Assembly (NCBI RefSeq): GCF_014267175.1
Contig: NZ_JACMTR010000002.1
Span: forward strand, 4,551,501 to 4,615,500
Length of the DNA: 64,000 bases
DNA from: Pseudonocardia sp. C8
GTDB taxonomy: Bacteria > Actinomycetota > Actinomycetes > Mycobacteriales > Pseudonocardiaceae
Reading direction: 5' to 3'
How positions within the stretch are numbered: position 1 is the stretch's first letter; each line of letters begins with the position of its first letter. Below the pieces are notes generated by a model. The model searched no databases, was not told the DNA's origin, and saw only the letters and a program-made list of their open reading frames with translations. The translations under genes were made by a program, and so were the position numbers. Below are positions 38,683 to 46,079 of the stretch, piece after piece.

Positions 38683-38943
38683 TCAGAGCCGGGCGGCGAC
38701 GTCGTCGGCGGACTGCATCGCGACGTGCAGGGCCTGCTCGACCTCGTCGATCTTCTCGGAGGCGGCGGCGAACCGGGCGCGGGCGTCGTCGGCGTCGTTC
38801 TGGGCGGTGCCGTAGATGTTCTGGGCGAAGGCCGCTCCGGCCTCCTCGATGGCCTGGCGGGCGTGGCGCAGCGCGCCCAGGCTCTCGGTGGCCTGCTGGT
38901 TGGCCCGCCCGATCCCGGCCCGGATCTCGTCGATGTTCGCCAT
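38683..38943 (-). CDS. 86-residue helical protein at head of the FtsK-like operon
   Basis: The product (start MANIDEIRAGIGRANQQATE) is predicted to be two long helices, about the size of ESX/WXG100 proteins, but it has no Trp-x-Gly turn. Similar short proteins sit in front of FtsK-like ATPases or polymorphic toxin genes in actinobacteria, from memory. It could be a substrate, a targeting factor or a structural subunit for the ATPase 26 bases downstream. GGAGGG precedes the ATG. It is the first gene of the operon; the 258 bases up to the divergent Nramp gene must hold its promoter, but no clear box stands out. Confidence 0.75.
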   Translation of the reverse strand: MANIDEIRAGIGRANQQATESLGALRHARQAIEEAGAAFAQNIYGTAQNDADDARARFAAASEKIDEVEQALHVAMQSADDVAARL

Positions 38944-39201
38944 GCCGCCCTCCGTGCGTGCGCGTCCGCGCGGCCGGATGTCCCGGTCGCCGTGGGAAAC
39001 CTATCGGCCGGTGTCGTCGTCACCATGGTGAGCCGCGCGGTCACCGGGCGCAACGCTCGCCGAACGTGACGCTCGGCAGGACGAACGGGACATCGTGATC
39101 CGTTCGCGCTGGAGCACGGCCACCGCCTGGCCTAGCGTGCACCCGAACGGCCGGGCCCGGACCGGCCGGTTCCCGCACCGCCGGCGATTCGGAGTGTGAC
39201 G

Positions 39202-40545
39202 ATGGCCCCGACCGGTCCGCAGACCGAGTTCCTCGACCCTCCGACCGGATCCGCGAAGATCCGTTCGATCGGGCCGGGCCTGGTGGCCGCGGCGACCGGG
39301 GTCGGTGCCGGCGACCTCGTCGCGACCCTCGTCGCCGGGGCGAGCTTCGGCACGACCCTGCTGTGGGCGGCGATCGCGGGGACCGTCGTCAAGCTCGCGC
39401 TGGGTGAGGGTGTCGGTCGCTGGCACCTCGCGTCGGGCGCCACCATGCTCGACGGCTGGCGGCGGCTGGGCCGCTGGGCGACGATCTTCTTCGGCGTCTA
39501 CATCGTCATCTGGGGCTTCGTCTACGGCGCGACGGCGATGTCGGCGGTCGGGCTCCCGCTCAACGCGTTGTTCGGCGGCCTGTCGGTGCGCTACTGGGGC
39601 ATCATCGCCGGCGTCGTCGGGCTCGTGCTGGTGTGGGCGCAGCGCTACGGCGCCTTCGAGAAGGTCATGACCGTGCTGGTCGGGGTGATGTTCATCTCGG
39701 TCATCGGCATCGCCGTGCTGGTCCGGCCCGATCTCGGCGCGCTGTTCTCCGGCCTGGTCCCCCGCATGCCGAGCGGGTCCGCGGTGTACGTGCTCGGCCT
39801 GATCGGCGGCGTCGGCGGCACGATCACGATGTCCAGCTACGGCTACTGGCTCTACGCCAAGGGCTGGAAGGGCCCGAAGTGGCTGTCGATGATGCGGCTG
39901 GACAACCTCGTCGGGTACGTCCTCACCGGCCTGTTCGTCATCGCGATGCTGGTGGTCGGTGCGACGATCATGCTCGGGGCGGAGATCACCGAGAGCGACC
40001 GCGGGCTGCTGGTGCTCGGCGACCGGCTCGGCGAGCTGTACGGCCCCGGGATCCGGATCCTGTTCCTCGTCGGCTTCCTGGCCGCGTCGGTGACCTCGCT
40101 GCTCGGTGTCTGGAACGGTGTCTCGCTGCTCTTCACGGACTGGACGCGTGCGGTCCGGTTGCCGCACGGGAAGGACGCCGTGATCGGTCCGGAGGACACG
40201 GTCGTGGGCCCCGAGGACGAGCGCGGCGACGGACCGGGCCGCGCAGGCGCCTACGAGGCGACGACGGCCGACCGCTCGTGGCCGTTCCGCGGCTACCTGC
40301 TGTGGCTCACGTTCCCGCCGATGCTGCTGCTGTTCCTGGACCGGCCGTTCGCGCTGACCCTGGTGTACGGCGTGCTGGGCTCGTTCTTCATGCCGTTCCT
40401 GGCGATCACGCTGCTCCTGCTGCTGAACACGAAGCTGGTGCCCCAGGAGGGCCGTAGCGGATGGCTGTCGAACGCGATCCTCGGAATCTCCTCGGTGCTG
40501 TTCCTGATCCTGCTGGTCACCGACGTGCAGTCGCGGCTGTTCTGA
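39202..40545 (+). CDS. Nramp-family (Nramp-related) transporter with non-canonical metal-site motifs
   Basis: The 447-residue membrane protein has about eleven helices and the Nramp fold start IGPGLVAAATGVGAGDLVA. In true Nramp manganese/iron transporters helix 1 carries DPGN and helix 6 carries an MPH motif. Here the matching positions read GAGD and TMSSYGYW, so the usual Asp, Asn, Met and His metal ligands are not conserved. It is therefore better called Nramp-related, with unknown substrate (possibly another cation or a proton-linked solute). ATG at 39202 follows GGAG; a charged insertion (HGKDAVIGPEDTVVGPEDE) lies between late helices. Confidence 0.82.
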   Translation: MAPTGPQTEFLDPPTGSAKIRSIGPGLVAAATGVGAGDLVATLVAGASFGTTLLWAAIAGTVVKLALGEGVGRWHLASGATMLDGWRRLGRWATIFFGVYIVIWGFVYGATAMSAVGLPLNALFGGLSVRYWGIIAGVVGLVLVWAQRYGAFEKVMTVLVGVMFISVIGIAVLVRPDLGALFSGLVPRMPSGSAVYVLGLIGGVGGTITMSSYGYWLYAKGWKGPKWLSMMRLDNLVGYVLTGLFVIAMLVVGATIMLGAEITESDRGLLVLGDRLGELYGPGIRILFLVGFLAASVTSLLGVWNGVSLLFTDWTRAVRLPHGKDAVIGPEDTVVGPEDERGDGPGRAGAYEATTADRSWPFRGYLLWLTFPPMLLLFLDRPFALTLVYGVLGSFFMPFLAITLLLLLNTKLVPQEGRSGWLSNAILGISSVLFLILLVTDVQSRLF

Positions 40546-40600
40546 TCGGACCGGGCATCGGCGATCCATGCCCGGAAAGTCCGTGTCCGGACCACTCTCG

Positions 40601-40637
40601 CCGAGATGCAGCTGAGCGCTCGGTGGAGATGGCGGAT
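40601..40637. repeat. Truncated palindromic repeat, copy 3
   Basis: CCGAGATGCAGCTGAGCG is the left arm of the family seen at 3783 and 35475. The middle (TGGAGATGGCGGATTC) also matches copy 1, but the right arm is replaced by IS30-like sequence starting near 40634. The insertion thus appears to have destroyed the palindrome. Confidence 0.6.
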
Positions 40638-40940
40638 TCAAGGAGCGGTCGCAACACTGCTTGTAGACGAGGTGTTGTGGTGTCTGGTCGTCCGCGGTTG
40701 CCCCGTGATCGTGTGCGGGCGTTCTGGCGGGCCCGGCTCGATGGAGCATCGCTCGATGAAGCGGCCGAGGCCGTCGGCACCCTGTTCGGTCTGTGGGACC
40801 GGGTGTCCCCGGGCGCAGCGATCGCGGCTCCCCATCGCCGTCTGGGAGTTCTCACTCGGCGTCTACCTGACACCAGAGGCTTCGCGTCCTCCCCGACCGC
40901 GGCGGCTCCCACGACAGGAGCTGTCCGATCAACGGTGTAG
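40634..40940 (+). pseudogene. IS30-like transposase remnant with left end
   Basis: GATTCAAGGAGCGGTCGCAA at about 40635 resembles an IS30-family terminal repeat (from memory). From GTG 40680 the frame gives SGRPRLPRDRVRAFWRARL then DEAAEAVG, the helix-turn-helix start of actinobacterial IS30 transposases. Likeness then stops and the frame runs into unrelated sequence, ending at 40940. No DDE catalytic domain and no right-hand terminal repeat are found before the IS481-type element. It is a dead fragment. The following 41 to 41154 region contains no gene that I recognise. Confidence 0.55.
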
Positions 40941-41154
40941 AGCCGGACCGATCACTGTCCCGACGGTCGTTGCACGGACACCTGGTCGAGCACTCCTCCA
41001 CCGCGTGCACGCAATCCGAGCGACCGGAGGTGTGAGGGCGACGGATGGGGCGGGACGGGCGCACCGGTCGTTCGGACGGCCGCTCGTCGGTCATGACGTC
41101 ATGCAGCCCGGGTGACCAGCCGGCCAGGTCGGTGACCGAGGGATCCGGTGCATG
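40941..41154. other. Non-coding stretch between two insertion-sequence regions
   Basis: No frame here has recognisable likeness. It may be the remaining host sequence upstream of the DUF222 gene, or further decayed IS30-like DNA. It is less GC-rich than the surrounding genes. Confidence 0.4.
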
Positions 41155-41169
41155 CGGGACTCGGAGTCG
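41155..41169. repeat. Target-site duplication, left copy
   Basis: CGGGACTCGGAGTCG is repeated exactly at 42617-42631 on the far side of the insertion element. Fifteen bases lies within the range known for IS481-family duplications. Confidence 0.85.
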
Positions 41170-42616
41170 TGTCATGTCTCAGGACATCGGTGACGGTCCT
41201 GTGTCAGGACATCGGTGACGCTGTGGGTGTTGTTGGTGGTGACACTTCCGTCGTGAGGCTGTGGCGGTGGCCGCCCATGACCCCATCGACCCTCGTGTCC
41301 GCCTCGCGATCTCGCAGTGGCCTGATGACGCGCCGCGGGGGGCGGTTTCGACGTTCTGCATCGAGCACAACATCTCGCGCAAGTCGTTCTATGAGCTGCG
41401 GAAGCGCGCTCGCGTTGACGGGCCCGCAGCAGTGCTCGTGCCCAGGTCCAGGCGTCCGGGATCGAGTCCGTCGAAGCTGACCGAGCAGGTCAAGGCCCAC
41501 GCTGTTGCGGTGCGGGCCGCGCTTGAAGCGTCCGGTCTGGACCACGGCCCGATCAGTGTTCACGAGAAGATGTGCGCGATGGGCCTGGGATCGGTGCCCT
41601 CGACGGCGTCGTTGGCAAGGATCTTCCGTGAGGCCGGTGTCGCCCGACGCGAGCCGCGTAAGAAGCCCCGCTCGGCGTGGCGGCGGTTCGTCTACCCGGC
41701 GCCGAACGCGTGCTGGCAGCTCGATGCCACCGAGTACGTGCTGACCGGCGGTCGCAAGTGCGTGATCTTCCAGCTCATCGACGACCATTCCCGCTACGCG
41801 CTTGCCTCTCACGCCGCGGCCGGTGAGACCGCCAAGGACGCGATCGCGGTCTTCGACAAGGCCGTGGCCGCCCACGGCGTGCCGCAACGGCTGCTGTCGG
41901 ACAATGGGCTCGCGCTCAACCCGTCGCGACGGGGCATGGTCGGCCGGCTCGTGGCACATGTCGCCGCGCTGGGCACCGAGGCGATCACCGGCAAGCCGCA
42001 CAAGCCGACCACCCAGGGCAAGAACGAACGCTTCCACCAGACCCTGTTCCGCTACCTCGACAAGCAGCCGCTGGCCGCCACACTCGCCGAGCTCCAGGCC
42101 CAGATCGACGCGTTCGACCACCTCTACAACTCCGAGCGCCCTCACCAGGGGCTGCCCGGACGGATCACACCGCTGGCTGCGTGGGAGGCCACTGCCACGG
42201 CCGACCCACCCCGCCCGAAGCCGGACCGGCCCGTCTACCGGCCACCGGCCCCCGTCGTGGCGCCCCGGCCGACCCCGCCCGCAGACCTGCCCGCCGGCAC
42301 ACGGCTGAGAACGGTGAACTCCGCCGGAGTCCTCTACCTCGACAAGGTGCACTACAAGATCGGCGGCGAGCACGCGTTCGGACAGGTCCTCATCGTCACC
42401 GACGGAGACCAACCAGGCGACAAGATCATCGTCACCGACCTCGACGGCGAGATCCTCGTCGAGCGAACCCGACCCGCTCCCGGCATCCGCTACGTCGGCA
42501 ACGGCCGCCCCCGCGGAAGACGCCCGAAGAACCCGGGAACGTCACCGAAGTCCTGACACATCAACCGTCACCGATGTCCTGATGCAGAGCTGTCACCCAT
42601 GTCCTGAGACATCACA
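41170..42616 (+). mobile_element. IS481-type insertion sequence, 1447 bp, apparently intact
   Basis: Terminal inverted repeats begin TGTSATGTCTCAGGACAT at both ends (left from 41170, right ending 42616) and follow the TGT...ACA rule of the IS481 family. Inside each end a 16-base motif (GTCACCGATGTCCTGA or its complement) recurs about every 25 bases: twice on the left (near 41180 and 41205) and three times on the right (42541, 42567, 42592), probably transposase-binding sites. A perfect 15-bp target duplication flanks it. One uninterrupted transposase gene fills the element, so it is likely recent and possibly active. Confidence 0.92.
41261..42556 (+). CDS. IS481-family transposase (DDE/rve)
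   Basis: The 431-residue enzyme has an N-terminal helix-turn-helix (FCIEHNISRKSFYELRKRA), an integrase core with the catalytic Asp in CWQLDATEY, the second Asp in RLLSDNG and the Glu in TTQGKNERFHQTL, then LYNSERPHQGL typical of the IS481/IS3 group. A C-terminal extension of about 110 residues, Pro-rich and then strand-rich, follows. The stop codon lies inside the innermost right-end repeat. Start at GTG 41261 is tentative; GTG 41267 is an alternative and the ribosome site is weak. Confidence 0.9.
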   Translation: MAVAAHDPIDPRVRLAISQWPDDAPRGAVSTFCIEHNISRKSFYELRKRARVDGPAAVLVPRSRRPGSSPSKLTEQVKAHAVAVRAALEASGLDHGPISVHEKMCAMGLGSVPSTASLARIFREAGVARREPRKKPRSAWRRFVYPAPNACWQLDATEYVLTGGRKCVIFQLIDDHSRYALASHAAAGETAKDAIAVFDKAVAAHGVPQRLLSDNGLALNPSRRGMVGRLVAHVAALGTEAITGKPHKPTTQGKNERFHQTLFRYLDKQPLAATLAELQAQIDAFDHLYNSERPHQGLPGRITPLAAWEATATADPPRPKPDRPVYRPPAPVVAPRPTPPADLPAGTRLRTVNSAGVLYLDKVHYKIGGEHAFGQVLIVTDGDQPGDKIIVTDLDGEILVERTRPAPGIRYVGNGRPRGRRPKNPGTSPKS

Positions 42617-42631
42617 CGGGACTCGGAGTCG
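42617..42631. repeat. Target-site duplication, right copy
   Basis: Exact copy of CGGGACTCGGAGTCG at 41155-41169. It lies only six bases before the predicted damage-inducible promoter of the DUF222 gene. Confidence 0.85.
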
Positions 42632-42636
42632 CGAGA

Positions 42637-42665
42637 ATGTCAGGCCTCGAATGTATGTTCGAGGC
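42637..42665 (+). promoter_or_regulatory. Composite DNA-damage promoter: RecA-independent motif plus LexA-like box
   Basis: ATGTCAGGC at 42637-42645, an 8-base gap and TATGTT at 42654-42659 follow the mycobacterial RecA-independent damage promoter pattern TTGTCRGTG-N8-TANNNT (six of nine upstream bases, full -10). TCGAATGTATGTTCGA at 42647-42662 differs by one base from the actinobacterial SOS box TCGAAC-N4-GTTCGA and covers the same -10. The ATG follows the -10 after six bases, giving a leaderless mRNA. Confidence 0.65.
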
Positions 42666-45035
42666 ATGCTGGTGGACACGGTTCCCGACGGCCTGGCGGA
42701 AATCCCGCCCGGCCCGGAACTGTGTGCCCTGCTGGCCGGGCTCGACCCGGACCGGGTGCCCAACGGCGACACCGTCACGCTGTTGCAGGCGCTGCGGCGG
42801 CTGCGCTCGTACGTCGACGCCCACGAACTGGCCGCCATGGCCGCGGTCGGGCGGTGTGACCCGGACGCACCGCTGTGGTCGACCACCCGGCTACCGGAGC
42901 CGGACCCGGACTGCCGGATGGAGATCGCGGTCGCGCTCACCGTGACCGAGCTGACCGCCTGCCGCGAACACGCCCTGGCCGAGATGCTGGTCCACCGCCT
43001 ACCCGCCGTACACGCCGCCCTGGCCGCCGGAGACATCGACAAGGGCCGGGCCGCGGTGTTCGCCGACCTGCTCGAACCGCTGACCGACACCCAGAACGCC
43101 ACGATCGTGGCCGACCTGCTGCCCAAGGCCTCGGGCTGGACCAGCGGACAGCTACGGGCCCGGCTGCAGCGACGGGTGATCGCCATCGACCCCGACGCCG
43201 CCCGCCGCCGCTACCGCCGCGCCCTGCGCGAGCGGCGGGTGATCTGCTACCTCGACCCCGAGGGCACCGCCACCATCACGGCCAGCGGGCTCGACCCCAC
43301 CGCCGCCCAGGCCGCCTGCGAACGCCTCGACGGGCTGGCCCACGCGATCCGCGCGGCCGGGCACCCGGCGTCGTTGTCGTGCATCCGGGCCGACCTGGCC
43401 ACCGCGCTGCTGGACGGCAGCCTGCACACCCTGACCCAGGACCAGATCATCACGACCATGCTCGACCGCGCCACCGAGCACGACGACCCCACCGACCCCG
43501 ACCCCGACGACCCCGCGGGTGCCGCCGACCCCGCGGGCGCCGCCGACACCGACAGCGACCCCGACACCGGCCAGGACGGCGGCGGAGACGGCGGCGAGGA
43601 CGACGCCGAGGAGGACCAGGACGACCGCGCCCACGGCGGCGCCGACGGCGAGGACGACGGCGACGACGGCGAGGACGACCGGTACGGCGGTGCGGACGGC
43701 GGAGACGGCGGCCAGGAGGACGAGGGCGAGGAGGACGAGGGCGGGGGCGGCAACGGTGGTGGCGGGGACGGCCCCCGCGATCGGGGCCCGCACGACAGCA
43801 CCGGCCCCGCCGGGAACGCCGGCGGGAGCGACGACAGCACCGGCACCGCTGCCAGCACGGGCGGCAGCAGCACGGGCAGCGGCAGCTCGGGCGGCAGCGG
43901 CAGCAGCACGGGCAGCGGCAGCACCGGCAGCAGCGGCAACACCGACGGCAGCGGCAGCACCGGCCGCAGCGACAGCACCGCCGGCGGCGACAGCGGTGGG
44001 AGCGGCGATGGCAGCGGTGAAGGTGGCGGTGGGTCGGACGGCCCTGGCTCCGCGGCGTCCCCACCGGTCCCGGAGCCGGCCCGGCCCGGCATCGAGATCC
44101 GGATCCGGCTGGCGACCCTGCTCGGACACGACGACCACCCCGCCGAGATCCCCGGCCTGGGCCCGGTCCTGGCCCCCACCGCCCGGGCCTGCGTGACCCG
44201 CCACCGGCACGCCGAGTGGCGGTTCGCGATCACCGACCCCCACGGCCACCTCATCCTGGCCGGCACCACCCGCCACCGCCCACCCACCGACCCCACCCGC
44301 CACACCGACCCCACCGGCCACACCGGGGCCGGCGGGGCCACCGGAGCGGCCAGGACCGGCGGGGCGGCCAGGACCGGCGAGGGCCCGCGGCCACGGACAC
44401 GGCAGGCCCACGGCGGCACCGTCGAACTCCAGATCCCCGCGGACCTGCTGGCCGCACTCGCCGCCGACCCGCCACCCGGCTGGGCACCCCTGCTCGCCGA
44501 CCTGGCCGCCCAGTACGCCCGCCGCGACCAGCTCCACACCGACCTCGACGCCCGCCCCGGCGACCGGTTCCCACACCCCGCGCTACGCCGCCACATCGAA
44601 ATCCGGGACCGCCATTGCACGTTCCCGGGCTGCCGCCGCCCGGCCCGCAAGACCCAGCAAGACCACACCCACGACCACCGCCACGGCGGCCACACCGTCG
44701 CCGGCAACCTCGGCCCGCTCTGCGTCCTGCACCACGCCCTCAAGACCGCCGGACGCTGGCAGCTGCACCAGCCCGCACCCGGAGTGTTCCGCTGGCGCAG
44801 CCCCCTCGGCCACATCTACCTCACCCGCGGCGAACCGGTCAGCGAACCCCTCGGCGACCCGATCCCCGACCCCGGCGCCGACCACGACCCACCCCGACCA
44901 CCGGACCCCGAACTCGACGAGCGACCGTTGTTCGACCCGACACCCCGACCAGCGCCACGACCACCACCGGACACACCGACCAGCGACCGCGCCCCACCGG
45001 GGCAACCCGCCGACGATGACGCCCCGCCGTTCTGA
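42666..45035 (+). CDS. DUF222/HNH endonuclease-like protein (13E12 family) with long low-complexity insert
   Basis: The 789-residue protein has an N-terminal DUF222 helical domain (about 1-265), a low-complexity insert of about 190 residues (nucleotides 43477-44053; first Asp/Glu/Gly-rich, then Ser/Gly/Thr-rich), and a C-terminal HNH nuclease domain with RDRHCTFPGCRRPARKTQ, DHTHDHRHGGHT and LCVLHHALK. DUF222/HNH proteins are multicopy in mycobacteria and relatives; several are DNA-damage induced, and their role is unknown. The start at 42666 fits the promoter described just upstream; no ribosome site is present. The Pro-rich end (PRPPPDTPTSD) is disordered. Confidence 0.88.
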   Translation: MLVDTVPDGLAEIPPGPELCALLAGLDPDRVPNGDTVTLLQALRRLRSYVDAHELAAMAAVGRCDPDAPLWSTTRLPEPDPDCRMEIAVALTVTELTACREHALAEMLVHRLPAVHAALAAGDIDKGRAAVFADLLEPLTDTQNATIVADLLPKASGWTSGQLRARLQRRVIAIDPDAARRRYRRALRERRVICYLDPEGTATITASGLDPTAAQAACERLDGLAHAIRAAGHPASLSCIRADLATALLDGSLHTLTQDQIITTMLDRATEHDDPTDPDPDDPAGAADPAGAADTDSDPDTGQDGGGDGGEDDAEEDQDDRAHGGADGEDDGDDGEDDRYGGADGGDGGQEDEGEEDEGGGGNGGGGDGPRDRGPHDSTGPAGNAGGSDDSTGTAASTGGSSTGSGSSGGSGSSTGSGSTGSSGNTDGSGSTGRSDSTAGGDSGGSGDGSGEGGGGSDGPGSAASPPVPEPARPGIEIRIRLATLLGHDDHPAEIPGLGPVLAPTARACVTRHRHAEWRFAITDPHGHLILAGTTRHRPPTDPTRHTDPTGHTGAGGATGAARTGGAARTGEGPRPRTRQAHGGTVELQIPADLLAALAADPPPGWAPLLADLAAQYARRDQLHTDLDARPGDRFPHPALRRHIEIRDRHCTFPGCRRPARKTQQDHTHDHRHGGHTVAGNLGPLCVLHHALKTAGRWQLHQPAPGVFRWRSPLGHIYLTRGEPVSEPLGDPIPDPGADHDPPRPPDPELDERPLFDPTPRPAPRPPPDTPTSDRAPPGQPADDDAPPF

Positions 45036-45284
45036 CCCGGTTCCGTGGGTGGGCGACCAGCCCTGCTCACGGACCCGGGCCGGATCGAGCTGCACCGGGA
45101 CGGCGGATCGGGGACCGCACATGCCGGGCCGTGCCATGCCGGGGCCGCGGGCCGCGACACGGCAGGACGCGATCGAGGTGATCGCCCCGGTCCAGGGGAA
45201 CGGTCGAGGTGACATACCGCGCTCGGGTGCGGGGCCGTTGAGTCCGGTACCGACGGTCGCACCCGCTCGCCACCGATCCCGCGG

Positions 45285-46079
45285 TCAGGCCACCTCCACG
45301 AGGTCGCCCCGGCGGATCGAGCCGGTGACCTCGACCCGGGCGTAGAGACCGGCGCACGGCAGCACCCCGAATCCCTCGACCTCGACCCGGTTCCGGCCGG
45401 CGGGGCCGCGCAGGGCCTCGGGGGCGCGCGGCAGGTCGCCGTGCTCCAGGGTCGGCACCACGCAGCGCGGCGTCGGGAGCGCCCCGACCAGCGTCGCCCC
45501 GCCGATCGTCAGCCTGCGGCCCGGCCAGGCGTTCTCGACGAACGGCGGCGTACCCGGCCCGGTCTCGAGCACGATGTTGGGCCGGTACCGGACGGCGTCC
45601 ACCCCCAGCGCGTCCAGCGTGGCCGTGGTGATCAGGTGCACCGGCGAGTGGTCGACGAACCGTCCGCCGGGAGTTCCCTGGGCGATCTCGAGCAGCGGCG
45701 TGTCGACGTCGGCGTCGAGCCCGTGCTCCAGCAGGCCCTCCGGGTCGGGCCGCTCGACGACCGCGCCGTCCGCGCGGCGGCCGCTCAACGTCACCGCGCG
45801 TCCCAGCAGCTCGCTGAGCGGACCCGCGGCCGCCGCAGCCGGCATGCCGCGCCCGTCCGGCAGCGTGACCCGCACGGCCGCCCCCGTCCCGGCCGACCGG
45901 CAGCGCAGCAGGGCCCGCCAGTGCCGCGGCTGCTTCGCCGTCGCGACCCGGCCCCGCTCCGCGTCGATCAGAGCGAGTGCACGGTCGCCGACCACGCCGT
46001 GGCCGTCGAGGACGGCCGTGGCGAGGTCCTCGCCCAGCATGGACTTCACGGGGTACCGGTACAGGGACCGGATCTTCAC
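45285..46079 (-). CDS. MOSC-domain protein
   Basis: The 264-residue protein has the MOSC N-terminal barrel (KIRSLYRYPVKSMLGE) and the MOSC sulfur-carrier domain with PVHLITTATLDAL, RYRPNIVLE and the conserved Cys in LPTPRCVVPT. MOSC proteins bind molybdenum cofactor and relate to mARC reductases and YiiM-type proteins, which reduce N-hydroxylated compounds. No partner reductase is fused. The GTG start overlaps the TGA of proX by four bases, which ties this gene to the osmoprotectant importer operon. That coupling is unusual and its meaning unclear. Confidence 0.88.
   Translation of the reverse strand: MKIRSLYRYPVKSMLGEDLATAVLDGHGVVGDRALALIDAERGRVATAKQPRHWRALLRCRSAGTGAAVRVTLPDGRGMPAAAAAGPLSELLGRAVTLSGRRADGAVVERPDPEGLLEHGLDADVDTPLLEIAQGTPGGRFVDHSPVHLITTATLDALGVDAVRYRPNIVLETGPGTPPFVENAWPGRRLTIGGATLVGALPTPRCVVPTLEHGDLPRAPEALRGPAGRNRVEVEGFGVLPCAGLYARVEVTGSIRRGDLVEVA

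Noticed and set aside
38683..38943. Calling the 86-residue protein a true WXG100/ESX protein
   Set aside because: Size and helicity fit, but no Trp-x-Gly turn and no other type VII components are present. Kept only as a hypothesis.
40852..41175. Minus-strand open frame between the two insertion-sequence regions
   Set aside because: It has no likeness and no ribosome site, and it crosses the IS left end, so it is a chance frame.
43152..44576. Minus-strand open frames opposite the DUF222 gene, Ala/Val- or Ser/Pro-rich
   Set aside because: They are the complement of the low-complexity insert. No start signal or family likeness is present.
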